Of a stretch of DNA of 64,000 bases, positions 44,267 through 52,386 are shown piece after piece. Source of the stretch: Halomonas sp. DQ26W. GTDB taxonomy: Bacteria > Pseudomonadota > Gammaproteobacteria > Pseudomonadales > Halomonadaceae. The stretch is from NCBI RefSeq assembly GCF_003339685.1, contig NZ_QPKI01000013.1:1-64000 (forward strand), written 5' to 3'. The first letter of the stretch is position 1; the number at the start of each line of letters is the position of its first letter. Both the position numbers and the translations under genes were made by a program. Below the pieces are notes generated by a model. It was not told where the DNA came from. It did not search any database and saw nothing but the letters and a program-made list of their open reading frames with translations.

Positions 44267-45988
44267 CTAGCCTTCGATCCGATTGCGCAAGAAAGCGAGG
44301 ATCCGGTCCGCCGGTACCATGGTCGCTTCGCTGTCGCGCCGCCCCTTGTACTCCAGCTCGCCGTTGTCCAGGCCCCGGTCGCCCACCACCAGGCGGTGGG
44401 GGATGCCGGTCAGCTCCTGGTCGGCGAATTTCACGCCCGGGCGAAGGTCGCGATCGTCCAGCAGCACGTCGAAGCCGGCGGCGGTGAGTTCGGCATAGAG
44501 ACGCTCGGACTCCTCGCGAACCCGCTGCGACTTGTGGGCGTTCATCGGCACCAGGGTGATGTGGAAGGGGGCGATGGCGTCGGGCCAGATGATGCCGTTC
44601 TCGTCGTGATTCTGTTCGATGGCGGCGGCCACTACGCGGGTCACGCCGATGCCGTAGCAGCCCATCCAGGGGTGGGCGGCGCGGCCAGAGTCGTCGAGCA
44701 CCGTGGCGTTCATGGCTTCGGAGTACTTCTTGCCCAGCTGGAAGACGTGGCCCACTTCGATGCCGCGCTTGATGGCGAGCGTGCCGCGGCCATCCGGCGA
44801 AGGGTCGCCCTCGACCACGTTGCGCAGGTCGGCCACGTGGGGCAGGGGCGCATCACGCTCCCAGTTGATGCCGAAGTAGTGCTTGCCATCGACGTTGGCG
44901 CCGGCGCCGAAGTCACTCATCAGTGCCACGCTGCGGTCGATGATGATCGGCATGTCGAGCTTCACCGGGCCCAGCGAGCCCGGGCCGGCACCCACCGCGG
45001 TGCGGATCTCTTCTTCCGTGGCCATGGTCAGCGGCTCGGCCACCTCGGGCAGGTTGACCGCCTTGATCTCGTTGAGCTCGTGGTCGCCACGCACCAGCAG
45101 GGCAATCAGCCCGCCCTCCGCGGCACGCACCATCAGCGTCTTGATGGTCTTCTCGATGGGCAGGCCGTGCTGCTCCACCAGGGCGGCGATGGTCTTGGCG
45201 TTGGGCGTGTCGACCAGTCGCAGCGCTTCACTCGGCGCGGCGCGCTCGGGATTGGAGCCCAGCGGCGCCGGCAGGGCTTCGGCCTTCTCGATATTGGCGG
45301 CGTAGTCGGACTCGTTGGAGAAGACGATGGCATCCTCGCCGGAATCGGCCAGTACATGGAACTCGTGGGAATCGGTGCCGCCGATGGCGCCGGTGTCGGC
45401 CAGAACCGGGCGGAAGTCCAGACCCAGGCGGGTGAAGATGCGCACATAGGCATCGTACATCGCCTGGTAGGTCTCCTTCAGGGAGGCCTGGTCGATATGG
45501 AAGGAGTAGGCATCCTTCATGATGAACTCACGAGAGCGCATCACCCCGAAACGCGGGCGGATCTCGTCGCGAAACTTGGTCTGGATCTGGTAGAAGTTGG
45601 CCGGCAACTGCTTGTAGCTCGCCAGCTCGCGGCGCATCAGATCGGTGATCACCTCTTCATGGGTGGGGCCGACGCAGTAGTCGCGCTCATGGCGGTCCTT
45701 CAGGCGCAGCAGCTCGGGGCCGTACTGTTCCCAGCGGCCGGACTCCTGCCACAGCTCGGCGGGCTGCACCGCAGGCATCAGCACCTCCTGGGCACCGGCG
45801 CGGTCCATCTCCTCACGCACGATACGCTCCACCTTGCGCAGCGTGCGCAGCCCGACCGGCAGCCAGGTATACAGGCCGGAAGTGAGACGGCGGATCATGC
45901 CGGCACGCAGCATCAGCTGGTGGCTGATCACTTCGGCGTCGGCGGGTGTTTCCTTCAGGGTGGCGATCAACAGTTGGGTGGCGCGCAT
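44267..45988 (-). CDS. proS: Prolyl-tRNA synthetase (bacterial type)
   Basis: 573 residues, class II synthetase with the inserted editing domain. Motifs: [20 protein letters not shown] at the start, [35 protein letters not shown], and [19 protein letters not shown]. The insertion domain (about 230-390) carries [16 protein letters not shown] and [15 protein letters not shown] 45988 fits the family start; a frame to 46012 adds eight residues. A long frame on the opposite strand is a shadow. Confidence 0.96.
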   Translation of the reverse strand: MRATQLLIATLKETPADAEVISHQLMLRAGMIRRLTSGLYTWLPVGLRTLRKVERIVREEMDRAGAQEVLMPAVQPAELWQESGRWEQYGPELLRLKDRHERDYCVGPTHEEVITDLMRRELASYKQLPANFYQIQTKFRDEIRPRFGVMRSREFIMKDAYSFHIDQASLKETYQAMYDAYVRIFTRLGLDFRPVLADTGAIGGTDSHEFHVLADSGEDAIVFSNESDYAANIEKAEALPAPLGSNPERAAPSEALRLVDTPNAKTIAALVEQHGLPIEKTIKTLMVRAAEGGLIALLVRGDHELNEIKAVNLPEVAEPLTMATEEEIRTAVGAGPGSLGPVKLDMPIIIDRSVALMSDFGAGANVDGKHYFGINWERDAPLPHVADLRNVVEGDPSPDGRGTLAIKRGIEVGHVFQLGKKYSEAMNATVLDDSGRAAHPWMGCYGIGVTRVVAAAIEQNHDENGIIWPDAIAPFHITLVPMNAHKSQRVREESERLYAELTAAGFDVLLDDRDLRPGVKFADQELTGIPHRLVVGDRGLDNGELEYKGRRDSEATMVPADRILAFLRNRIEG

Positions 45989-46146
45989 GGGTCCGGCGTT
46001 TCCTTCCAGCATGGTCTTGGCATGAGTCGGCGTGCCGCGACGAGCGGCGTTCGGGGCATTGTACGGGCAACGGGGAATGGCGGCAAAAGCGCATGATCTT
46101 TATGGAAGCCATCTTGCCATGCTTGGTCACTCGGGGCTGATCCGTC

Positions 46147-46310
46147 GACAGGCCTACGAGGAGGCGCTGTGAACCCATCCCTGGGCGCTACATTTGCCCT
46201 GCTTCGCTCTCGCATCCTGCTTCGCTTGCAGGACCGGGGCTGGCCATCCATGGCCAGCCCGTTCGGAGCAGTGCTCCTCACCCCTGGCAAATGACCTCCT
46301 CTTCGGCCTG
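46147..46310. repeat. Repeat family B, copy 2 (expanded loop)
   Basis: GACAGGCCTACGAGGAGG at the left and GACCTCCTCTTCGGCCTG at the right can pair, as in copy 1 at 7416. Both copies share GGCGCTGTGAACCC, CTGGGCGCTAC and the TTTGCC/GGCAAA inner arms. Here about 80 extra bases sit between the inner arms, and this insert has its own hairpins (CTGGCCATCCATGGCCAG, GGAGCAGTGCTCC). Confidence 0.7.
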
Positions 46311-46349
46311 CTCCCGGCGCCCGTCGTTCGCATGTCGCCATGCTCGCCG

Positions 46350-46445
46350 TTATCTGAGCGACTTCAGCCAGAACACCATCGGCTTGTCGGTCTCCTCGGG
46401 CTCGCCGACGTCCTTCCAGTGGAAGGTGGTGGCGATCTCGGCCAT
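46350..46445 (-). CDS. Possible 31-residue protein
   Basis: Reads MAEIATTFHWKDVGEPEETD followed by KPMVFWLKSLR. GGAG lies six bases before the ATG (CACGGAGACACCC), an excellent ribosome binding site. It has an acidic centre and aromatic, basic ends. It starts next to a family B repeat and is divergent from the lipoprotein gene. I do not recognise it; it may be a real microprotein or the remnant of a longer gene. Confidence 0.4.
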   Translation of the reverse strand: MAEIATTFHWKDVGEPEETDKPMVFWLKSLR

Positions 46446-46575
46446 GGGTGTCTCCGTGAAAATGCTAAACGCTTGTATGAAGAACGGCTATGGTAGACTC
46501 GCTCCGATTCTGCCTCTCGGTGCCCCGTCCGGCAATGCCACGGTATCGATGACATCCCTATCCGGAGATCCTGCC

Positions 46576-47022
46576 ATGAGCCCAGCCATGAAGCCCAGGC
46601 TTCGTCATACCCTGAACGGTCTGGTTGTCGGTATCACCATCGCGGCGCTGGCAGGCTGCGGCACACTTTTTCACCCCGAACGCAAGGGCCAGATGGACGG
46701 GCGCATCGACCCCGTGGTGGCCGTGGCCAATGGCGTGGGCCTGTTGTTCTTTATCTTGCCTGGGGTGATTGCCTACGCCGTGGATTTCTCCAACGGCACC
46801 ATTTATCTGCCCGGGACCCAGACCACCGGTGTGGATACGATGCCGCTCGATGCGAACATGGATGTCGCCGCACTGGAAGAGCTGCTTTCCGAAAAAAGTG
46901 GCAAAACGATCAGTCTCGACGACGTGCTTCTCATTGTCGAGGAAGTCGACTCTCTCGATGAGGCCCTGGCACTGGTACGCATGGCGGGTATCGATGACAG
47001 CGAGCGCCTGGCGACCATGTAA
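46576..47022 (+). CDS. Conserved lipoprotein of unknown function
   Basis: 148 residues. A lipoprotein signal peptide (LNGLVVGITIAALAGCGTLF) has the lipobox LAGC, with Cys near residue 24. A hydrophobic stretch follows (VVAVANGVGLLFFILPGVIA), then YAVDFSNGTIYLPG and an acidic C-terminal half. ATG 46576 has CCGGAG nine bases upstream; the frame open to 46291 covers non-coding DNA. The second hydrophobic segment suggests membrane association. No role can be given. Confidence 0.7.
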   Translation: MSPAMKPRLRHTLNGLVVGITIAALAGCGTLFHPERKGQMDGRIDPVVAVANGVGLLFFILPGVIAYAVDFSNGTIYLPGTQTTGVDTMPLDANMDVAALEELLSEKSGKTISLDDVLLIVEEVDSLDEALALVRMAGIDDSERLATM

Positions 47023-47155
47023 CGGACCGTCTTGTGTCTAATCAGCGTCAAGCATGAAAGCGTCACTTACGTGACAGCCGGAAAAGGTTATTTTGCAATT
47101 TAATAGCCCTTAATGGCTATAGGAATGCATTATTGAACTTTTGGGCTATTACAGC

Positions 47156-48334
47156 TCAGCGAGCCAACTCGCGCATGGCATTTTCCAGCCCCTCTAGCGT
47201 CATCGGGTGCATGCGGTCATCGATAAGCTGGCGGATCAACTGCGTGGAGTGGGTGTACTCCCAGGCCCGGATCGGCATGGGGTTGAGCCAGGCCAGGCGC
47301 GGAAACTTGGCGGCCAGGCGTTGGAGCCATACACCGCCGGCCTCGTCGTTGAAGTGTTCGACGCTGCCGCCCGGGTGGGTCACTTCGTAGGGCGACATGG
47401 CAGCATCACCGACGATCACCACCTGATAGTCACTACCGTAGGTGTGCAGCACGTCCATGGTGGGGATACGCTCGCTGGTGCGGCGATGGTTGTTGCGCCA
47501 AATACCTTCATACAAGCAGTTGTGGAAGTAGTAGTGCTCCAGGTGCTTGAACTCTGAACGGGCGGCGGAGAACAGCTCTTCGCAGACACGGATGTGATCG
47601 TCCATGGAGCCACCTACGTCGAGGAACAGCAGCACCTTTACCGCATTGTGGCGCTCCGGGCGCATGCGCACATTGAGCAGGCCGGCATCGCGAGCGGTCT
47701 CGCGAATGGTGGCATCGACATCGAACTCTTCCGCAGCCCCCTGGCGGGCGAACTTGCGCAGCCGGCGCAGCGCCATCTTGATATTGCGCGTACCCAGCTC
47801 GAGGGAGTCGTCGTAGTCGCGAAAGCGGCGTTCATCCCACACCTTGATCGCCCGGCGATGGCGTGAGCCCTCCTGGCCGATGCGAATGCCCTCGGGGTTG
47901 TAGCCGTAGGCCCCGAAGGGACTGGTGCCGCCGGTGCCGATCCACTTGTTGCCCCCGGCGTGGCGCCCCTTCTGCTCATCGAGGCGCTTCTTGAAGGTCT
48001 CGATCAGCTTTTCCAACCCGCCCAGCGACTCGATCTGGGCCTTTTCTTGCTCGCTCAGCTGCTTCTCGAATTCGCGACGCAGCCAGTCCTCTGGAATCAG
48101 CGCTTCAATGGCGGCGTCGAGGTTCTCCAGGCCGTCGAACCAGGCGGCAAAGGCACGATCGAAGCGATCGAAGTGTCGCTCGTCCTTGACCATCACGGTA
48201 CGCGCCACCTGGTAGAAGGCCTCCATGTCGGCGAATACAACGCCGTGCTCGACCACTGCATGCAGGTCGAGCAGTTCGCGCATCGATACCGGCACGCCGG
48301 CACGCTTCAGGCTCTCGAACAGGCCGATAAACAT
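47156..48334 (-). CDS. VWA domain protein (CoxE-like)
   Basis: 392 residues. The C-terminal half is a von Willebrand A domain with the metal site VLLFLDVGGSMDDHIRV (DxGxS variant), and VVIVGDAAMSPYE. The N-terminal half is helical and charged. It lies three bases downstream of a MoxR ATPase. Such MoxR/VWA pairs act as chaperones that insert cofactors or metals into target proteins; the target here is unknown. The start at 48334 (MFIGLFESLKRAGVPV) fits the family. Bases 47023-47155 hold hairpins (47103-47120) but no gene. Confidence 0.85.
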   Translation of the reverse strand: MFIGLFESLKRAGVPVSMRELLDLHAVVEHGVVFADMEAFYQVARTVMVKDERHFDRFDRAFAAWFDGLENLDAAIEALIPEDWLRREFEKQLSEQEKAQIESLGGLEKLIETFKKRLDEQKGRHAGGNKWIGTGGTSPFGAYGYNPEGIRIGQEGSRHRRAIKVWDERRFRDYDDSLELGTRNIKMALRRLRKFARQGAAEEFDVDATIRETARDAGLLNVRMRPERHNAVKVLLFLDVGGSMDDHIRVCEELFSAARSEFKHLEHYYFHNCLYEGIWRNNHRRTSERIPTMDVLHTYGSDYQVVIVGDAAMSPYEVTHPGGSVEHFNDEAGGVWLQRLAAKFPRLAWLNPMPIRAWEYTHSTQLIRQLIDDRMHPMTLEGLENAMRELAR

Positions 48335-48337
48335 GCG

Positions 48338-49192
48338 TCAGCGCCTCTGGTTGCCTTGGCGGCGCAGCATGAACGCCAGCCGCTCCAGCAGTTGGGTGTC
48401 CTGCTCATTCTTGATCAGCGCGCCGGCCAGCGGTGGGATCGCCTTCACCGGGTCGCGGTTGTAGAGTGCCTCGAGGGCCAGATCATCGGCCATCAGCAAC
48501 TTCAACCAGTCGACCAGCTCCGAGGTGGAGGGTTTCTTCTTCAGCCCCGGGGCCTGGCGCAGGTCGAAGAACACCTCCAGGGCCTCGCCCACCAGCTTCG
48601 GCGCGACATCGGGGAAGTGCACGTTGACGATCTGCTGCATGGTCTCGCGGTCGGGAAACTCGATGTAGTGGAAAAAGCAGCGGCGCAGGAAAGCGTCGGG
48701 CAGCTCCTTCTCGTTGTTAGAGGTGATGACGATGATCGGTCGGTGGTGGGCGGCGATGGTCTCTCCGGTCTCATAGACATGGAATTCCATGCGATCCAAC
48801 TCCTGGAGCAGGTCGTTGGGGAATTCAATATCGGCCTTGTCGATCTCGTCGATCAGCAAGACTACCCGTTCGTCGGCGGTGAAGGCCTCCCACAGCTTGC
48901 CGGGCTTGATGTAGTTGGCGACGTTCTCCACGCCCTCGACGCCGAGCTGCGAATCGCGCAGACGGCTTACCGCGTCGTACTCATACAGGCCTTGGGCCGC
49001 CTTGGTGCTGGACTTGATGTGCCAGGTGATCAGCCGTGTACCCAGTGATGCCGCCAGCTCCTCGGCCAGCAGGGTCTTGCCGGTGCCCGGCTCGCCCTTG
49101 ATCAGCAGCGGACGCTGAAGGGTCACGGCGGCGTTCACCGCCTGCTTGAGGGCATCGGTGGCCACATAGGTGGAAGTAGAATCAAACGCCAT
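48338..49192 (-). CDS. MoxR-family AAA ATPase
   Basis: 284 residues. Walker A in LLIKGEPGTGKTLLAEELA, Walker B in ERVVLLIDEIDKADIEFPND, sensor 1 in PIIVITSNNEKELPDAFLRR. Start MAFDSTSTYVATDALK at 49192 (the extension to 49240 is unsupported). It works with the VWA protein immediately downstream. Similar pairs occur next to dehydrogenase or oxidase genes, but here the neighbour is a hydroxyacid dehydrogenase-like gene 111 bases upstream. Confidence 0.9.
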   Translation of the reverse strand: MAFDSTSTYVATDALKQAVNAAVTLQRPLLIKGEPGTGKTLLAEELAASLGTRLITWHIKSSTKAAQGLYEYDAVSRLRDSQLGVEGVENVANYIKPGKLWEAFTADERVVLLIDEIDKADIEFPNDLLQELDRMEFHVYETGETIAAHHRPIIVITSNNEKELPDAFLRRCFFHYIEFPDRETMQQIVNVHFPDVAPKLVGEALEVFFDLRQAPGLKKKPSTSELVDWLKLLMADDLALEALYNRDPVKAIPPLAGALIKNEQDTQLLERLAFMLRRQGNQRR

Positions 49193-49303
49193 GGGGTCGT
49201 GCCTCGGCTGGTTTATCTGGGAAGTCGTCGATGGAAGCAATCAAACAAGTGTACGGAAGGGTGGGGTGGGGGACAAATGCCGAGTGAAGAAGAGGCAGAC
49301 GTA

Positions 49304-50185
49304 TCACGACTTGTGGCGATAGGCCTCTACCAGCGTTGCCGGGTCGTGTTCGGCATGACCGTGGCTTGCGTGGATGCGCATCAATTGTGCGGCGAGGCCG
49401 CTCATGGGCGTGGCGCTGCCGGCACGCTGGCTCTGGGCCACGGCCATGTCCAGATCCTTGAGCAGGGTGCGCAGGTGCCAGGCCGGATTATCGAAATTGC
49501 TGGCCGCCATGCGCGGGGTGAGAATCTGGAACGGCCTGGAATCGGCGAAGCCGCCGGCCAGTGCTTGTGACAGACGATTGGCGTCCACGCCGCTGGATTC
49601 GGCCAGTGCCACCATTTCGGCAATCACCGCAGCTTGACAGCCGACGATCATCTGGTTGCATACCTTGGTGACCTGGCCTGCGCCCACCGGTCCCATGTGA
49701 GTGACCTGCGCCGAGAGCGGGGCGAGCAGGGAACGCACGGCTTCGACGTCTTCTTCCGAGCCGCCGCACATGATCGCCAGGCTGCCCGCCTTGGCGCCCG
49801 CCACCCCGCCGGAGACAGGCGCATCAATCCAGCGTATGCCGCACCTATCGTCAAGCCGCTTGGCATAGTCTTGCGTCGCGGCCGGGTCGCTACTGGAGAG
49901 ATCTACCAGTCGCTGGGAGGCATGACCATGGGCCGCCACGCCACCTTCGCCGAATACCACTTCCTCTACCACGGCGGTGTTTGCCAGGCACAGCATCACC
50001 ACGTCAACGCCTTCCACCAGCTCGCCGATGGAGTCTGCTACCCTGGCGCCGGCATCGCGCAGGGCATCGGCCTTCCCCTGGGTGCGGTTCCATACCGTGA
50101 CGGCAAAACCCGCGTCCAGCAGGCGGCGGGTCATGGGGTCGCCCATCAGGCCAATACCGATGAAGCCTAGGCGGAGCTGCGTCAT
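49304..50185 (-). CDS. NAD(P)-dependent beta-hydroxyacid dehydrogenase family protein
   Basis: 293 residues. The Rossmann motif is LRLGFIGIGLMGDPMTRRLL; the substrate loop DAPVSGGVAGAKAGSLAIM; the catalytic Lys lies in GAGQVTKVCNQMIVG. Family members are 3-hydroxyisobutyrate dehydrogenase and tartronate semialdehyde reductase (GarR/GlxR). Which acid is used cannot be told; there is no operon partner. TGACGGG precedes the start weakly. Confidence 0.85.
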   Translation of the reverse strand: MTQLRLGFIGIGLMGDPMTRRLLDAGFAVTVWNRTQGKADALRDAGARVADSIGELVEGVDVVMLCLANTAVVEEVVFGEGGVAAHGHASQRLVDLSSSDPAATQDYAKRLDDRCGIRWIDAPVSGGVAGAKAGSLAIMCGGSEEDVEAVRSLLAPLSAQVTHMGPVGAGQVTKVCNQMIVGCQAAVIAEMVALAESSGVDANRLSQALAGGFADSRPFQILTPRMAASNFDNPAWHLRTLLKDLDMAVAQSQRAGSATPMSGLAAQLMRIHASHGHAEHDPATLVEAYRHKS

Positions 50186-50234
50186 GTCGTTCTCTCCAGT
50201 GAGCGGGGCAGGGAGGCTTTGCCCCTGTCGTTTG

Positions 50235-50294
50235 CAGCATAAGTCTGCATAGATTCACATATAGTCTGCATAATTTTCAGCATAAGCCTGCATA
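50235..50294 (+). repeat. Three 17-bp direct repeats (iterons) with 21-22 bp period
   Basis: CAGCATAAGTCTGCATA at 50235-50251, CACATATAGTCTGCATA at 50256-50272 and CAGCATAAGCCTGCATA at 50278-50294. Starts are 21 and 22 bases apart, two helical turns, so a protein could bind all three on the same DNA face. They lie between an intact dehydrogenase gene and the decayed brxL. The spacing recalls transposase or recombinase binding arrays, or operators. No gene lies in 50186-50434. Confidence 0.75.
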
Positions 50295-50434
50295 GCCTAC
50301 CTTTCCTAGTTGTAGGGTTCCGGATGATCAAATGAGCCATAGGAGTTATATCTTCTCCTGACAGCGAGAGAGCGTCTAGGAGTGGCCTGTGTAGTGGCAT
50401 AGTCTAAGTGCAACTCCTGGTAGCTCTCTTGAAG

Positions 50435-51128
50435 ATGAACGAGATCTTGATTTCCTGCTCAACACCCACTTCGCCGGCCGGGTGGTGCGCTAGGACCTGA
50501 CCCAGCGGGTCAAGGAAGGCGCCAACGTGCCGGTCTACGTGCTGAAATACCTGCACGGCATGTACTGCGCCACCGACGACCAAGATGTGATCGATGAGGG
50601 CCTGAAGAACGTCAAGACGATACTGCCGACAACTATGTGCGCCCCGACGAAGCCGAGAAGGTGAAGTCGCTGGTCCGCGAGCTCGACGCCGAGGTGTAGT
50701 GGCACCCGCTGGCCCCGTTCCCCGACGCCATGATCGACGCCGCCTTCTTCGATCGCTTCCACGCCTACATCCCGGGCTGGGAGATCCCCAAGATGCGGCC
50801 GTCGTTCTTCACCCAGCGCTACGGCTTCATCGTCGACTACCTGGCCGAGTTCTTCCTCGAGATCCGCAAGCGCAGCTTCGCCGATGCCATCGACAAGTAC
50901 TTCTGCCTGGGCGACAACCTCAACCAGCGTGACGTCATCGCTGTACGCAAGACCGTGTCCGGACTGCTCAAGCTACTCTACCCGCACGGCGAGCACGCAA
51001 AGGAGGACGTGCGTCAGTGCCTGGAGTACGCCCTGCAGGTGCGTCGTCGGGTAAAGGAAAAGTGCTGTGCAATGATGGAGCAGGAGAAAGTGAGTGTGTG
51101 CCCAGTTGGTGCAGCAGGGTTGCTATAA
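50435..51128 (+). pseudogene. brxL: Decayed brxL (BREX Lon-like protease)
   Basis: Frames read in succession give HFAGRVVR (stop TAG 50491) DLTQRVKEGANVPVYVL and CATDDQDVIDEGLKNVKTIL. A one-base loss near 50625 is followed by DNYVRPDEAEKVKSLVRE, and TAG at 50697 ends that stretch. Next come APFPDAMIDAAFFDRFHAYI, PGWEIPKMRP and LNQRDVIAVRKTVSGLLKLL up to RRRVKE. These are the N-terminus and the end of the AAA+ part of BrxL. About 300 residues with the Walker motifs are deleted at 50700, and the C-terminal Lon-like protease is missing after 51058. The ATG at 50435 (MNEI) is one base out of frame with the next block. No other BREX gene is in the window. Confidence 0.85.
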
Positions 51129-51224
51129 GGAAACATGCGGCGTGATAGGTTACTGTCTCCATATTATATCATGTTGATATAACAACAAATAACAACAGAT
51201 TGGCATTTATTTTGTATAGTAACA

Positions 51225-51336
51225 GGTGGCTAGGCAGTGCGGGTTGATAGCCGTAACCGATTTCAACGTCGCCACCGGGAAGGCGATATACAGAGTGAGC
51301 TGGCGTGCTCCACTTGGCCCCTTCGGGGGCTTTTTT
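51225..51336 (+). ncRNA. Possible structured small RNA or leader ending at a terminator
   Basis: GGTGGC (51225-51230) pairs with GCCACC (51271-51276), enclosing GTTGA (51243-51247) with TCAAC (51263-51267); the transcript would end at the terminator at 51317. A TATAGT box (51215-51220) stands upstream but without a good -35. An inverted repeat ATATCA/TGATAT lies at 51166-51180. No coding frame is credible here. Confidence 0.3.
51317..51336 (+). terminator. Rho-independent terminator
   Basis: GCCCC (51317-51321), loop TTCG, GGGGC (51326-51330), then six T (51331-51336). It stands alone, with no intact gene upstream since brxL is broken. Repeat family A begins at 51339. Confidence 0.85.
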
Positions 51337-51338
51337 AT

Positions 51339-51944
51339 GGTTCTACGCAGACTGGCGTGAAGAGGCCGCAGGCCTCCCGGCGGGGTTGCCAGTGCCAGCG
51401 ACCATCGCCAACGCCGTGGCCTCCGCCAAGGCGCCTGACGGCGCCAGTCGCGATGCGGAGCAGCGCTCCAACAATGATTCTCTCCACCAACGCGAACCGC
51501 ACCGCTGTAGGAGGAAGCTTCAGCTCACGACTGGAGGCCGCAGGCCTCCCGGCGGTGTTGGAAACGTTACGGTTATCGCCGTGGCGGCGGCCTCCTCCAA
51601 GGCGCCTCTCGGCGCCTCTCGGCGCCTCTCGGCGCCTCTCGGCGCCAGTCGCGATGCGGAGCAGCGCTCCAACAATGATTCTCTCCACCAACGCGAACCG
51701 CACCGCTGTAGGAGGAAGCTTCAGCTCACGACTGGAGGCCGCAGGCCTCCCGGCGGCGTTGGAAACGTTACGGTTCTCGCCGTGGCGGCGGCCTCCTCCA
51801 AGGCGCCTCTCGGCGCCAGTCGCGCTGCAGAGTCGGGGCGCCGAACCGAGCGCTCCAACAAGGAGCGCCTGCGTCGCTATCGCCGAGGCGTCCTTCCACA
51901 ATGCAGTCTGTGCAGAGCAGGTTCACGCCAAAGTGTGAAGAACC
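51339..51944 (+). repeat. Repeat family A, copy 3 (606 bp, terminal inverted repeats)
   Basis: Starts GGTTCTACGCAGACTGG and ends with the inverse-complement form TTCACGCCAAAG..GAAGAACC (51922-51944); the ends agree at 17 of 23 positions by hand. A T6 tract precedes it and T8 follows. Inside, a unit starting GCAGCGCTCCAACAATG repeats at 51460 and 51661 (period 201). The first unit ends with four tandem GGCGCCTCTC decamers (51601-51640), the second with one. Sections match copy 1 (980) and copy 2 (42871). No coding function. Confidence 0.8.
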
Positions 51945-52053
51945 TTTTTTTTCATTGAACATTTTTTCGCATTGAATATTTATTGTCATCGAACTGACAC
52001 ATTCCATGCCAGCATGCGGCAAGGTAATGAGACCTTGGTCGATCATGGCTCCC

Positions 52054-52345
52054 TCAAGCTTTCAACCGCTGCCGGCCAAACTGCAGTTCTGCCAGGTGGC
52101 GGTAGTGCGGGCTCTGCTCGAGCAATTCGGTGCGTCGTCCGGCGGCCACCAGTCGTCCCCGGGCGCTGTCGCTGGCCGCCGGAGAGCTGCACGCCGCCGG
52201 GCCCGAGTTCGATGTCGAAGGCTAGGGGCAAATCCTCCACAAAGGTGAGGGCATTGGCGTCGCGAGCGGCCTCTCGCATCTCGTCGAGCTCCCCGACCTG
52301 AAGGCCAGCGATTCCTAAGGCGATCAGGCGCAGCTTGCCGCAGAT
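52054..52345 (-). pseudogene. ABC exporter ATPase fragment with internal deletion
   Basis: One frame reads MREAARDANALTFVEDLPLA and GPGGVQLSGGQRQR, the helical subdomain and signature of MsbA-type fused exporters. It then switches frame to GRLVAAGRRTELLEQSPHYR and HLAELQFGRQRLKA with a stop at 52054, the normal C-terminus of that family. Walker B, D-loop and H-loop between them are missing, as are the membrane domain and Walker A. It is a relic. Between it and repeat A lie about 110 bases with nothing recognised. Confidence 0.75.
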
Positions 52346-52386
52346 TTTCAGGGAGTGGTTGATGGCAGAGGAAGCGTCGAGTCAGT

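Noticed and set aside
44105-46096. Long plus-strand open frame opposite proS
   Set aside because: It mirrors proS, has no recognisable domain, and is a by-product of high-GC codon use.
47960-49048. 362-codon plus-strand frame opposite the MoxR/VWA genes
   Set aside because: Antisense shadow; the minus-strand genes show clear Walker and VWA motifs.
50182-50400. Minus-strand frame over the iterons (reads LCRLMLKIMQTICES)
   Set aside because: The peptide is only the translation of the three 17-bp repeats; no independent coding evidence.
51237-51958. Open frames of over 200 codons on both strands across the 51.3-51.9 kb segment
   Set aside because: They run through repeat family A, follow its internal duplications and have no protein-like composition.
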